This document shows, piece by piece, positions 50,417 through 59,735 of a DNA stretch of 64,000 nt. The notes below the pieces were generated by a model, which searched no databases, had not been told where the DNA came from, and saw only the letters and a list, made by a program, of their open reading frames with translations. The translations under genes were made by a program, and so were the position numbers. Position 1 is the stretch's first letter. Every line of letters starts with the position of its first letter. Origin of the DNA: Acetobacterium sp965140355 (GTDB taxonomy: Bacteria > Bacillota > Clostridia > Eubacteriales > Eubacteriaceae); contig OZ223194.1 in NCBI GenBank assembly GCA_965140355.1, positions 372,001-436,000 on the forward strand, in the 5' to 3' direction.

Positions 50417-52927
50417 TTAAGCACCACAACACTTTTTGTATTTTTTACCGCTGCCACAAGGACAAGGATCATTTCGCCCCACCTTATTATGCGAAGTCGC
50501 AGGACCGGATGGTTTTCCTTCAATTTCATTTTCATTTGTTTTCATTCGGCTGAAATCAATAACGTTCGCTTTCTCTTCGGCCTCCGGAACAACCTGAATA
50601 TTTAAATTGAACAGATATTTTACCGTATCTTCCTGAATTCGCATAATCATATCATCAAAAAGGTCAAACCCTTCTTTGGTATATTCCTTAACTGGATCAT
50701 TTTGTCCATAAGCCCGGAGTCCGATCCCTTGTTTAAGCTGTTCCATGTTATCGATATGTTCCATCCAGGCGGCATCAACACTTCTTAACAAAATCATTCG
50801 TTCAATATTTTGTAATTGTTCCAAACCCAGTTTTTCTTTTTTATCGTCTAACACCTTTCGGCTTTCTGCCAAAATTGCTTCAACCAGCATTTCCCGGCTT
50901 TCCGGTTTTTCAGGAAGGGTTAAGACATCTTTGGGCAGGACATTTGATTCAAGATGATTATGTAAACCGTCCATATCCCAATCATCATAATATTGACCAT
51001 CTCCGGTATACATATCTACATAGGCATTAATTAAGGTTTCCGTCATACTCCAGATTTCATTTTCCATATCTTTGCCATCAATAACTTGTTGTCGCTGTTC
51101 GTAAATTATTTCTCGTTGACGGTTCATGACATTGTCGTATTGGAGGACATGTTTCCGAATATCAAAGTTCCGGCCTTCAACCCGTTTCTGAGAATTTTCG
51201 ATTCCTTTGGTCAGCATTTTATTTTCGATTGGCGTTTCTTCATCCAGGCCAATCGTTTCGACCAAACCTTGGATTTTTTCAGATCCGAAAACACGCATCA
51301 GATCATCTTCCAGCGAAACAAAAAACTGTGATGAGCCGGGATCGCCCTGACGGCCGGCACGCCCTCGTAACTGATTATCAATTCGCCGACTCTCATGCCG
51401 TTCGGTGCCTAAAATATGAAGTCCGCCTAGTTCTACGACTCCTTCCCCAAGCACAATATCGGTTCCTCGACCGGCCATATTGGTCGAAATGGTTACGGCA
51501 TTTTTTTGACCGGCATTAGCGACAATTTCAGCTTCTTTTTCGAGAAATTTAGCATTCAAGACATTATGTTTCACACCTGATCGTTTCAGATAGCCGCTAA
51601 GCAGTTCGGACTTCTCAATTGAAATGGTCCCAATCAAAATTGGCTGACCGGTTTCATGACGTCGTTTTACCTCTTCGGTAACGGCCAGAAATTTTCCCTG
51701 TTCACTTTTATAAATCAGATCATTCATATCTTCGCGGATTAACGGTTTATTAGTCGGGATCGTAATGACGTTAAGATTGTAAATCGTCTGAAATTCGTCT
51801 TCTTCAGTTTTAGCCGTCCCAGTCATCCCAGACAACTTATTAAACATTCTAAAATAATTCTGGAAGGTGACGGTTGCCAAGGTTTTAGATTCGCGGTTAA
51901 CTTTAACATTTTCTTTTGCTTCAATCGCCTGATGAAGGCCGTTAGAATAACGTCGCCCCGGCATTAAACGTCCAGTAAATTCGTCGACAATAATAATCTC
52001 GCCATCTTTGATAACATAATCCCGATCTTTAAACATCAACGTGTTAGCGTGCAAAGCCTGATTGATATGATGTGAAATTTCCATGTTTTCCATATCGGCC
52101 AAATTCGTCAAGCTAAAGTATTTTTCCGCCTTGATAACCCCTTCATCCGATAACATTACTGATTTTGCTTTTTCATCTTTAACATAATCGTCATCTTTTA
52201 GCGTTTTAGCAAAACTATTTGCTAACGCATACAGTTTGGTACTTTTATCACCGCTACCGGAAATAATCAGCGGGGTTCTGGCTTCATCGACCAAAACACT
52301 GTCCACTTCATCAATGATCGCATAATTCAATTCCCGTTGTACCTGCTGAACTTTGGCCGAGGCCATATTGTCTCTCAGGTAATCAAAACCAAATTCATTG
52401 TTGGTTCCATAAATAATATCACTGGCATACGCAGCCTGTTTTTCCTGGAAAGACAAACCATGAACCACCAGTCCGACCTTTAAACCGAGAAATTCGTGAA
52501 TTTTTCCCATCCACTCACTGTCACGTTTAGCCAGATAATCATTAACCGTGACAATATAAACCCCATGCCCATCCAGTGCATTTAAGTAAGCGGGCAATGT
52601 TGATACCAGGGTTTTTCCTTCCCCAGTTTTCATTTCGGCAATATTACCTTCATGGAGAGCCATACCACCGAGCAATTGCACCGGGAAATGTTTCATTCCC
52701 AAGACCCGAGCTCCAGTCTCACGAACCGTTGCAAATGCTTCCACTAATAAATCATCAAGGGTTTCCCCTTGCGTTAGTCGTTCTTTAAACAACAGCGTTT
52801 GTCCTTTTAATTCATCATCACTCATGGCCGCAAAACGGCTATCAAGCTCCAAAATTTGATCGACTTGCTTTTGCATCCGCTTTAATTCTTTTTTATTGCT
52901 ATCAAAAATTTGATCTAAAATCCCCAA
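50417..52927 (-). CDS. secA: preprotein translocase ATPase SecA
   Basis: 836 residues. DEAD-box Walker A MKTGEGKT, DEVD near residue 208, VTISTNMAGRGTDI in the second ATPase half, and the C-terminal SEC-C zinc motif CPCGSGKKYKKCC. It drives Sec-dependent export. TTG 52927 is preferred as start, with AAGGAG eight bases upstream; the mature N-terminus GILDQIFDSN then aligns with the usual SecA beginning. A GTG three codons earlier overlaps the ribosome-binding site. Confidence 0.96.
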   Translation of the reverse strand: MGILDQIFDSNKKELKRMQKQVDQILELDSRFAAMSDDELKGQTLLFKERLTQGETLDDLLVEAFATVRETGARVLGMKHFPVQLLGGMALHEGNIAEMKTGEGKTLVSTLPAYLNALDGHGVYIVTVNDYLAKRDSEWMGKIHEFLGLKVGLVVHGLSFQEKQAAYASDIIYGTNNEFGFDYLRDNMASAKVQQVQRELNYAIIDEVDSVLVDEARTPLIISGSGDKSTKLYALANSFAKTLKDDDYVKDEKAKSVMLSDEGVIKAEKYFSLTNLADMENMEISHHINQALHANTLMFKDRDYVIKDGEIIIVDEFTGRLMPGRRYSNGLHQAIEAKENVKVNRESKTLATVTFQNYFRMFNKLSGMTGTAKTEEDEFQTIYNLNVITIPTNKPLIREDMNDLIYKSEQGKFLAVTEEVKRRHETGQPILIGTISIEKSELLSGYLKRSGVKHNVLNAKFLEKEAEIVANAGQKNAVTISTNMAGRGTDIVLGEGVVELGGLHILGTERHESRRIDNQLRGRAGRQGDPGSSQFFVSLEDDLMRVFGSEKIQGLVETIGLDEETPIENKMLTKGIENSQKRVEGRNFDIRKHVLQYDNVMNRQREIIYEQRQQVIDGKDMENEIWSMTETLINAYVDMYTGDGQYYDDWDMDGLHNHLESNVLPKDVLTLPEKPESREMLVEAILAESRKVLDDKKEKLGLEQLQNIERMILLRSVDAAWMEHIDNMEQLKQGIGLRAYGQNDPVKEYTKEGFDLFDDMIMRIQEDTVKYLFNLNIQVVPEAEEKANVIDFSRMKTNENEIEGKPSGPATSHNKVGRNDPCPCGSGKKYKKCCGA

Positions 52928-53077
52928 TATCTTCACTCCTTCATAACTTTTTCATCGGTAATTGTAAAATTTCCGTGGACTTTACTGTTGTTTTTAGAAA
53001 CTGACAATCAAGGCCCTTTTATTTTTGGTATTTCACTTTCACCTAAAATTTTTTATTGTCATTATCTCATAAATTTT

Positions 53078-53086
53078 ATTATAACA
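53078..53086 (-). promoter_or_regulatory. secA promoter (extended -10)
   Basis: TGTTATAAT on the minus strand, about 145 bases upstream of the secA start. The 140-base leader contains no recognised element. Confidence 0.65.
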
Positions 53087-53116
53087 TAATCCCTTTAATG
53101 ATACTTTATATAATTT

Positions 53117-53147
53117 AAAAGGGACTGTATTTTTTTATACAGTCCCT
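53117..53147 (-). terminator. terminator of the DUF5317 gene
   Basis: AGGGACTGTAT/ATACAGTCCCT, six-base loop, followed by TTTTAAATT on the minus strand. Confidence 0.85.
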
Positions 53148-53163
53148 CTTATTATTCATTTTA

Positions 53164-54858
53164 TTACTTTTTCTTTCTCCAAAACGCCACGTCTTTACCA
53201 TCAAGTTTTAGTTCAACCAACTCATATCCGGCCCGTTTTCTCTCATCGACGGTGGTTTGAAAAGTTTTTCGCTCTTCATCGCTCATATTTTCCAACATTT
53301 TTTCTTTATCCGCGCTGGTACTTTCATATACCCGGCCAACCTCTGTTTCGGTAACTTCTTCAATTTCTTTTAAAGAAATCCCACTTTCATCGCGTGCCGA
53401 GGTGCTCATCAGTGTCTCCGCCTCTTTACTTGTTTCCTTCATTAATTGCTTCCGCCGATCCGCTTTGCGCTTTTCATCTTCTTTACTCAGTCGTTGCCAG
53501 ACGGTTAGCATTTCATCTTCTGAATAATCCTCATCTTCCTCTTTGCTTTTAGCACCGCTTTCATAACCATTTGTTTCACTACGCAATACAAACGGCTGAT
53601 CGAGATCGGTTAATTTAAAACTTTCTACAATTCTTAAATCAGATTCAGGCACCGGATGTGGTTCGCCATTCGGATCACTTAAGGATTTAGCCACTTTATT
53701 TAGTTCCATTTCCCGCATTTGCAGGATCAGGCGTTCTTTTTCAACTGCCAGTTTTTCTTCATAATATTTTTTGGTAAAAAATCCCGCATCGTCACTGTTA
53801 AGGATTTCTTCCATGTCTGCTGCTTCCAACTCTTTTTCATCTTTACCTTTAACATAAGCGCCGACTTCCTGAATATTGCTGATGATTTTAGTACTGCCAT
53901 CGTCGATTGCTTCCATAACTCGCGTTTCTTCATTATTGTTGTCACTTTTGCTAATAATAATCTCTTCGGTTTCCGTCCCAATTTCCGAGTCAACCCCATC
54001 TAACGCTGCGGGAATCATCTTCGTTTGATCATTATTTTTTTCACCGATATTTTCAATCGGTTTTACTCCATCATCAGGCAGAACAATGGTCGCATTTTCA
54101 TCTCGCTCACCCCGAATTCCTCCCGTGGCAGCCATATCCCGATAGAAGTCATCAATATCTTCAGGTTCATCATAGCCTTCCTGATAATCATTTTTGGTGG
54201 ATACCCGATCAAAATCATACCCTTCGTCGTCACCAAAAATACCTTCATCTTCATTTGCCGCCAATCGATCATCGCTCATGATTGAAGCTTTTTTATTCAT
54301 TACATATTGAATAAATCCGATTAAACCAATCAGTGTAACAATACTCCCGCCGGTTATCCCGGCCACTGACCCATAAAGGCTCATAACCATCGGCACATAG
54401 GGAAGCGGAATCGGTAAATTAACCCCCAAAAACCATAACAACGTGTTTGGTTGAATCAAGGCATATAAGGGGTTCAAGCCTTGGGTGATCTGCTCCCCAA
54501 AAGCGGCCGGTAAGATATCAATAATGCTTTGAGCCACCGGCATATGTCCACCATTGATAAAAATAACCACAAAATTCGCAGTAATCCCAATCGCCATTAG
54601 AATGACCCAAAAATCATCCAGATTAAAGACAAGCATCACTAATACCAGAATATAACTCGCAAAATTTACAATCTCCAGGTAAGGTTCAATAATTGTAATG
54701 CCTCCGGTATACATGTAAAAATGCAAAGCCATCTGTAACACCAACCCTAAAATCCCAATAGGTAACAAGGAAATTTTTCTGACTTTAAAACCATGAAGAC
54801 TTCCTCTTCTAATTTTTCCAATTAAAAGACCTAAAATAATTGCAATTAGTATTAACAT
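53164..54858 (-). CDS. DUF5317 membrane protein with long charged C-terminal tail
   Basis: 564 residues. The first 180 residues hold about five membrane helices in the DUF5317 pattern (LILIAIILGLLIGKIRRG, MALHFYMYTGGITI, VNLPIPLPYVPM). The rest is hydrophilic and very rich in Asp, Glu and Lys, with predicted disordered and coiled stretches (about 180-560). No enzymatic motif. It may scaffold something at the inner membrane face; the role is unknown. It is a single-gene unit between secA and hpf. Confidence 0.75.
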   Translation of the reverse strand: MLILIAIILGLLIGKIRRGSLHGFKVRKISLLPIGILGLVLQMALHFYMYTGGITIIEPYLEIVNFASYILVLVMLVFNLDDFWVILMAIGITANFVVIFINGGHMPVAQSIIDILPAAFGEQITQGLNPLYALIQPNTLLWFLGVNLPIPLPYVPMVMSLYGSVAGITGGSIVTLIGLIGFIQYVMNKKASIMSDDRLAANEDEGIFGDDEGYDFDRVSTKNDYQEGYDEPEDIDDFYRDMAATGGIRGERDENATIVLPDDGVKPIENIGEKNNDQTKMIPAALDGVDSEIGTETEEIIISKSDNNNEETRVMEAIDDGSTKIISNIQEVGAYVKGKDEKELEAADMEEILNSDDAGFFTKKYYEEKLAVEKERLILQMREMELNKVAKSLSDPNGEPHPVPESDLRIVESFKLTDLDQPFVLRSETNGYESGAKSKEEDEDYSEDEMLTVWQRLSKEDEKRKADRRKQLMKETSKEAETLMSTSARDESGISLKEIEEVTETEVGRVYESTSADKEKMLENMSDEERKTFQTTVDERKRAGYELVELKLDGKDVAFWRKKK

Positions 54859-55057
54859 ATTTGTTTTAACCCCACTATTTATTTATAATCATTTCACTTA
54901 ATATTATTAGGTGTCCTTATCTATATCGATGCTGAGATAAATAAACCTGAATGCATATAGGTCTATTTTAAAACAAAAGAAAAGTTCTGTCAAAACTTTA
55001 TGTCTAAATAACACATAAATTCAAAAATAAATTTAATTTATAAATCAACCTCATCAA

Positions 55058-55092
55058 AAACACCCCTTTAAACGACTGTTCAAGGGGTGTTT
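55058..55092 (-). terminator. hpf terminator
   Basis: AAACACCCCTT/AAGGGGTGTTT around a 13-base loop, followed on the minus strand by a short T-run; 35 bases after hpf. Confidence 0.85.
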
Positions 55093-55123
55093 GGCATTTA
55101 TTACATTTTTTCTTAAGAAAGTT

Positions 55124-55657
55124 TTAGAAAGTCGGCTCGATCAAACCATAATTTCCATCTTTTCTCATGTAAACAACATTGACATCGTCGGTATCTCCAT
55201 TAAGAAATACAAAAAAATTGTGACCCAGTAGCTCCATTTGTAATGTTGCTTCATCAACGTTCATTGGTTTTACCGCAAATTTTTTAGTTCGCACAACTTT
55301 TGGTTGGAATCCATCAGCTTCAGCGCTGCTTTCGATTCCTTCCAGATTAAATTTATTTGCTTCATCCTGGTTACGTTTTTGTAATTTTGTTTTATGTTTT
55401 CTGAGCTGACCTTCTAGTTTATTAACGACATTTTCAATTGATGTCACCATATCTTCAGATCTTTCTTCTGCTCTTAAAATAGTCTTTCCAACCGGTATGG
55501 TCACTTCCAGCATTTGATAATTTTTTTCTTTACTGAAAGTCGCATACACTTCCGTTTCCTGACCGAAATAACGTTCAAATTTCCCAAGCTTCTTTTTTAA
55601 TGTTTCTTTTAAACCTTCTGATACATGCATATTTTTTCCGTAAATTGTGAATCTCAT
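55124..55657 (-). CDS. hpf: ribosome hibernation-promoting factor, long form
   Basis: 177 residues from ATG 55657 (AAAGGAG eight bases upstream). N-terminal S30AE domain (FTIYGKNMHVSEGLKETL, IRAEERSEDMVTSI) binds the 30S decoding region, and the C-terminal domain (VVRTKKFAVKPMNVDEATLQMELLGHNFFVF) promotes 100S dimer formation. It inactivates ribosomes during slow growth. The gene is also called raiA, and the structured RNA upstream (55827-56025) carries that name. Confidence 0.95.
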   Translation of the reverse strand: MRFTIYGKNMHVSEGLKETLKKKLGKFERYFGQETEVYATFSKEKNYQMLEVTIPVGKTILRAEERSEDMVTSIENVVNKLEGQLRKHKTKLQKRNQDEANKFNLEGIESSAEADGFQPKVVRTKKFAVKPMNVDEATLQMELLGHNFFVFLNGDTDDVNVVYMRKDGNYGLIEPTF

Positions 55658-55826
55658 AACGACAACTCCTTTCAAAAGGTCAACCTCACTCGTTTACATT
55701 AATAATGATTATGCTTTCGAGTGTGTTCTTATTATACCCAATTCGCGACCCTTTAGTCAAAATCATTTGTGTCAAATTCTTGTCACAAAATATCGTCTAA
55801 ATATCAATCTTGGTTTTTGCAAAGCT

Positions 55827-56025
55827 GTCTCAGTTGACCTGGTCTTTTCCCCCACACTCGCCAGCTGGAAGTTTAGCTCAGTGTTCGCATCACAACTCCT
55901 TCTCTCGGTAAAACCGGCTGGACTTACTTCTAAGACGCACCATGATCAACAATTCTCTATTGAATTATCTTACGTGGATCGTTTCGCCTGCATCTGGCAT
56001 CGACTTTCAACCACAAACCTGAGAC
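55827..56025 (-). ncRNA. raiA RNA
   Basis: A structured RNA of about 199 nt on the minus strand directly upstream of hpf/raiA, the defining position of the raiA motif. Its ends pair: GTCTCAG (56025-56019) with CTGAGAC (55833-55827). GC-rich conserved-looking segments such as CCAGCCGG and CCAGCTGG lie inside. A near-consensus promoter places the 5' end at about 56025. About 170 bases separate its 3' end from the hpf start. The function of raiA RNA is not established; it is conserved across Firmicutes and Actinobacteria. Confidence 0.82.
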
Positions 56026-56032
56026 AACGTCT

Positions 56033-56062
56033 ATTATAAGTTTATCATCTGGCGGATGTCAA
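56033..56062 (-). promoter_or_regulatory. promoter of the raiA RNA
   Basis: On the minus strand TTGACA (56062-56057), 18 bases, TATAAT (56038-56033): both boxes are perfect consensus. It is the strongest promoter in the window and implies high expression of the RNA. Confidence 0.93.
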
Positions 56063-56111
56063 GAGAAATCCAACTTATCACTGCTTTAGCTATTCCTCAA
56101 TGCAACTTTTA

Positions 56112-56120
56112 TGCTATAAT
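56112..56120 (+). promoter_or_regulatory. extended -10 promoter of the cardiolipin synthase gene
   Basis: TGCTATAAT, 28 bases before the ATG. The -35 region is weak. It is divergent from the raiA RNA promoter, about 50 bases away. Confidence 0.65.
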
Positions 56121-56147
56121 AGACGAAATATCTATTTGGAGGTTTTT

Positions 56148-57611
56148 ATGTTTTTAGGTATTACCGCAATCTTAACCGCGCTTTTTTTTATTGTCAACAT
56201 TCCTTTGTCCTTTACCATTATTTTTCTAGAACGAAAAAACCCTCAAAGCACCTATGCCTGGTTACTATTTCTGTGGATGGTCCCCCTTTTGGGTTTTTTA
56301 TTTTATATCTTTTTTTCACAAAATTTGACCAAACGAAAAATTTTCAAATACAACACCCCTGAAAATTTTCAGTATCAGCATTTATTGCGCCAGCAAAAAC
56401 GATCGCTTTCACGGATTATTTCCATTGATCCTGACAGTCCCATTGAACACTATCGTCACTCGATTGAATTTCATTTAAATGTCAGCGAATCAATCTATAC
56501 GAACAATAACGGCGTCGAAATTTTTACTGATGGCCATAAAAAATTCGAGGCGCTTTTCCACGTCATGGAAGAAGCGCGATCTTCCATTCATATTGAATAT
56601 TATATTATCAAAAATGATGCCCTTTCAAAAAAACTTTTCGATATTCTAACCCGGAAAGCCTTAGAAGGGGTCGAAGTTCGTCTGCTTTTTGATGCCATGG
56701 GAGGCCGTTATATCCCCAACACGGTACTTGAAGCATTTAAATCCGCGGGTGGACAAGTTGGAATTTTTTTCCCGTCCCGCTTTAAAATGTTAAATCTGCG
56801 GGTCAATTATCGTAACCACCGAAAAATCGCCGTTATTGACGGTATTATTGGTTTTGTCGGCGGTTTTAACATTGGTAACGAATATCTGGGGCTGGACAAA
56901 AAAATGGGCTACTGGCGAGACACCCACTTAAAAATAAAAGGTTCTGCTGCCTACGAACTGCAGCATCGCTTTCTTTTGGACTGGCGAGCCAGCTCCAGTG
57001 AAGAACTGCTGATTGATGATCTCAAGCTTAACAGCTATTTTCCCAATATTCCGCAAAAATCTGGTTCCGGCGTACAGATTGTCTCCAGTGGCCCAGATAA
57101 TGTCAACCAACAAATCAAACAGGGATTTTTACGGATGATCAATACTGCCGAAAATTATATTCTCATCCAATCGCCTTATTTTGTCCCTGATGAAAGTATC
57201 TTAGAGGCTTTAAAAATCGCCTTACTTTCAGGCATTGACGTGCGCATAATGATTCCCAATAAACCCGATCATATTTTTATTTATTGGGTCACCCTGGCTT
57301 ATGTTGGTGAACTAATCGAATATGGCGCCAAGATTTATATTTATGAAAATGGTTTTCTCCATGCCAAAACCATTGTTGTTGATGATGCCATTTGTTCCGT
57401 TGGTTCCTGCAATTTTGATATCCGCAGTTTTCGGCTGAACTTTGAAACAAATGCCTTTATTTACGATCGCCGGATTTCGATTCAACTTAAAAATATTTTT
57501 GTTGAAGATATCAAAAAATGCACCTATTACAATAAAGAACTGTATCATAATCGCAGTCGCCGGGTTAAGATAAAAGAATCTATTTCCCGGTTATTTTCAC
57601 CGCTGCTTTAA
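56148..57611 (+). CDS. cls: cardiolipin synthase (phospholipase D family)
   Basis: 487 residues. Two N-terminal membrane helices (about 2-25 and 37-57), then two HKD catalytic motifs: His224-Lys226-Asp231 (HRKIAVIDG) and His405-Lys407-Asp412 (HAKTIVVDD). It joins two phosphatidylglycerols into cardiolipin at the membrane. GGAGG precedes ATG 56148 by five bases. Followed by a terminator at 57631-57680, so a single-gene unit. Confidence 0.93.
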   Translation: MFLGITAILTALFFIVNIPLSFTIIFLERKNPQSTYAWLLFLWMVPLLGFLFYIFFSQNLTKRKIFKYNTPENFQYQHLLRQQKRSLSRIISIDPDSPIEHYRHSIEFHLNVSESIYTNNNGVEIFTDGHKKFEALFHVMEEARSSIHIEYYIIKNDALSKKLFDILTRKALEGVEVRLLFDAMGGRYIPNTVLEAFKSAGGQVGIFFPSRFKMLNLRVNYRNHRKIAVIDGIIGFVGGFNIGNEYLGLDKKMGYWRDTHLKIKGSAAYELQHRFLLDWRASSSEELLIDDLKLNSYFPNIPQKSGSGVQIVSSGPDNVNQQIKQGFLRMINTAENYILIQSPYFVPDESILEALKIALLSGIDVRIMIPNKPDHIFIYWVTLAYVGELIEYGAKIYIYENGFLHAKTIVVDDAICSVGSCNFDIRSFRLNFETNAFIYDRRISIQLKNIFVEDIKKCTYYNKELYHNRSRRVKIKESISRLFSPLL

Positions 57612-57630
57612 TTTTTAAAATCTATCACGC

Positions 57631-57680
57631 TCCGGATAACGACCATTTTTACATTAAATGATCGTCAGCCGGATTTTTTT
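57631..57680 (+). terminator. cardiolipin synthase terminator
   Basis: Nested stem: TCCGG/CCGGA outside, ACGA-CATTT/AAATG-TCGT inside with single mismatches, followed by an eight-T run. Confidence 0.75.
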
Positions 57681-57691
57681 TGCCAAAAAGA

Positions 57692-57722
57692 TTGACCAAC
57701 TATACTATGTGTTGTATAGTAT
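57692..57722 (+). promoter_or_regulatory. PadR promoter with overlapping operator
   Basis: TTGACC (57692-57697), 17 bases, TATAGT (57715-57720). The inverted repeat ATACTAT-N7-ATAGTAT (57702-57722) covers the spacer and -10 box, the usual place for a PadR dimer, so the cassette is probably autorepressed. Confidence 0.8.
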
Positions 57723-57743
57723 TATGTGAAAGGGGGTATATGA

Positions 57744-58070
57744 ATGGACATCCAATTAAAAAAAGGACTACTGGAAGTATGTGTATTGACTGTTCTCAAT
57801 CGAGGCGATTCTTATGGTTACCAGATTATTAAAGATATAAGTCCTTATATTGCAATTTCTGAATCGACACTTTATCCAATCCTCAAGCGATTAGAAACAA
57901 ACCAATATGTTACGGTTAATTCTGTCGAACATAATGGTAGACTTCGAAAGTATTATAAAATAACTGCTGTTGGTCGAAATCAGATTGATAATTTTCTTGA
58001 CAATTGGAAAGAAGTCATGACCGTTTATAATTTTATAACTGAAGAAATGAGGTGTTACACAGATGAATAA
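57744..58070 (+). CDS. PadR-family transcriptional repressor
   Basis: 108 residues, short PadR type: winged helix (KKGLLEVCVLTVLNRGDSYGYQII...LYPILKRLE...NGRLRKYYKIT) with a C-terminal dimer helix. AGGGGG lies seven bases before ATG. It is the first gene of a PadR-DUF1700-DUF4097 cassette. Such cassettes respond to cell-envelope stress or antibiotics in related Firmicutes. Confidence 0.92.
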   Translation: MDIQLKKGLLEVCVLTVLNRGDSYGYQIIKDISPYIAISESTLYPILKRLETNQYVTVNSVEHNGRLRKYYKITAVGRNQIDNFLDNWKEVMTVYNFITEEMRCYTDE

Positions 58071-58653
58071 AACAGATTTTTTAGCAGCTTTAAGCACACA
58101 ACTTAATTTTTTACCACCAAACGAACTTGAAAAAACGCAAAGTTTTTATGCCGAAATGATTGCTGACCGAATGGACGAAGGGATGAACGAAACCGCTGCC
58201 GTCGCCGCTATCGGCGATATTGAAACGATCGTCAATGAAACGCTCCAGGAAATGTCATTGCCAACTTTGATGAAAGCCAAAATCCAGCCTAAAAGTGGTT
58301 GGAAAATCTCAGAAATTGTTTTGATTGTTTTGGGCTTTCCGTTATGGTTTCCCCTGCTGATCGCCTTTTTTTTAGTAATCGTAGCTGTTTACGTATCGAT
58401 ATGGGCTGTTATTATTAGCCTTTATAGCACTGTTATGGCCTTTATTATCAGTGGCGCAGTCGGCTTCTTTAGTCTCTTTTTTGCCTCCAGCTTTGCTAAC
58501 TTTTTAATGATCTTAGGCTTATCCTTTATCTGCATCGGGATTGGGATTCTTTCTTTTTTCGGTGTTACTAAATTATCGGTCCGGTTAATTAAATTCACCA
58601 GGTACTTTCTTAGCTGGGTTAAATCATTATTTGTAACCAAAGGAGGTTTTTAA
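58063..58653 (+). CDS. DUF1700 membrane protein
   Basis: 196 residues. The soluble N-terminus (NKTDFLAALSTQLNFLPPNELEKTQSFYAEMIADRMDEGM region) is the DUF1700 signature, like a small conserved helical domain, followed by about four membrane helices from residue 85. It overlaps padR by 8 bases. It probably acts as a membrane partner of the DUF4097 protein; its function is unknown. Confidence 0.87.
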   Translation: MNKTDFLAALSTQLNFLPPNELEKTQSFYAEMIADRMDEGMNETAAVAAIGDIETIVNETLQEMSLPTLMKAKIQPKSGWKISEIVLIVLGFPLWFPLLIAFFLVIVAVYVSIWAVIISLYSTVMAFIISGAVGFFSLFFASSFANFLMILGLSFICIGIGILSFFGVTKLSVRLIKFTRYFLSWVKSLFVTKGGF

Positions 58654-59595
58654 ATGAAATCAAAATACAGTATCCTGATGTTAATCGCCGGCGGTCTGAT
58701 TATCCTCGGCGCAATTTTATTCCTAATCGCTTTTGCTTTAGTCGGTTTTAATTGGAACGCCCTAAATTCCAGTTCTCCGGTCGAAGAAAAAAATTATACC
58801 CATGACCTAAATGGCCTTAATGGTCTGGTCGTAACCGGCCTTGATGATACGGTGGTTATTACCGGCAGCGATGACGATCAAATAAAAATTAACTACTTTG
58901 AAAATGATCAATCGACTTATCAGATCGAATTAACGCCAAATGGCGAACTTCGCGTCAACCATTCAATCATTGATAACTGGCGCAATCATATCGGCTTTCA
59001 TTTCGATACTCGAAAAAGCACGATCACCATTTCAGTTCCACGAACCTTTCATGGCTTAATCACCGCTTCCTCAATAAGTGGTGATCTCAAACTCGCCGAT
59101 CTTCAAAATTTGGACACTGTAATTGTCAGCACTGCCAGTGGTGAAACCAGGCTTAATAATATGCTGGTGAATGACCAATTTTCGGCCTCAAATACCAGCG
59201 GCACTCTTATATTAGAAAATATTACGGCCAACGGCAACTTGGATCTGGCCACCGCTAGCGGTGAAACCATCCTAAAACGAGCTGCAATCAAAGGCAATAT
59301 GTCAGCCACTTCGATTAGTAATTCCATCGATATAAGTGAGACCACGGTTGCCGGCAACACTACCCTTGAAAGCAGTAGCGGCGAGCTCCTTTTTAATAAA
59401 CTCAGCTGTGATCATTTAACTCTGTCAACAATCAGTAGTGACATTTCCGGGACGCTCCTTGGTGATTCGGCCAATTATATAATCAAAGCTTCCAGCCTAA
59501 GTGGCGATCTCAATTTGCCGCGCTCCGGAAATGGTGATAAAATGCTCGATGTCTCCTCCACCAGCGGCGATATCGATATCGACTTCGTCCGTTAA
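58654..59595 (+). CDS. DUF4097 adhesin-like beta-helix protein
   Basis: 313 residues: one N-terminal membrane helix (about 5-30), then a repetitive outside part with short strands such as LNGLVVTGLDDTVVITGS, ITASSISGDLKLADLQ and SGELLFNKLSC. The repeating SGxxxL pattern is that of DUF4097 / head-GIN right-handed beta-helix proteins, exposed on the cell surface. AAAGGAGG lies before ATG, and the start follows the DUF1700 stop directly. Confidence 0.87.
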   Translation: MKSKYSILMLIAGGLIILGAILFLIAFALVGFNWNALNSSSPVEEKNYTHDLNGLNGLVVTGLDDTVVITGSDDDQIKINYFENDQSTYQIELTPNGELRVNHSIIDNWRNHIGFHFDTRKSTITISVPRTFHGLITASSISGDLKLADLQNLDTVIVSTASGETRLNNMLVNDQFSASNTSGTLILENITANGNLDLATASGETILKRAAIKGNMSATSISNSIDISETTVAGNTTLESSSGELLFNKLSCDHLTLSTISSDISGTLLGDSANYIIKASSLSGDLNLPRSGNGDKMLDVSSTSGDIDIDFVR

Positions 59596-59651
59596 TTAGA
59601 TTTTTTGCACGCTGTTGCGACGCTAACAACAGTTCCGGTATTCTCCCCGCA

Positions 59652-59691
59652 AAAATGGCCCCAAACATCTTTTGATGTTTGAGGCCATTTT
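59652..59691. terminator. bidirectional terminator between the DUF4097 and hydG genes
   Basis: AAAATGGCC-CAAACATC/GATGTTTG-GGCCATTTT with one mismatch and a TTTT loop. A/T runs on both sides serve the two converging transcripts. The remaining 60-odd bases before 59736 are unremarkable. Confidence 0.88.
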
Positions 59692-59735
59692 CTTATTGAA
59701 TCTAATCGTCGTTATTATTTATTGACGGTTATATT

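Noticed and set aside
53727..54003. Overlapping frames of about 90 codons in the DUF5317 tail
   Set aside because: The tail is low-complexity and acidic, which opens other frames by chance; none has a start signal.
55647..56039. A 130-codon plus-strand open frame across the raiA RNA region
   Set aside because: It runs antisense to a structured RNA with a consensus promoter, has no ribosome-binding site, and encodes no recognisable domain.
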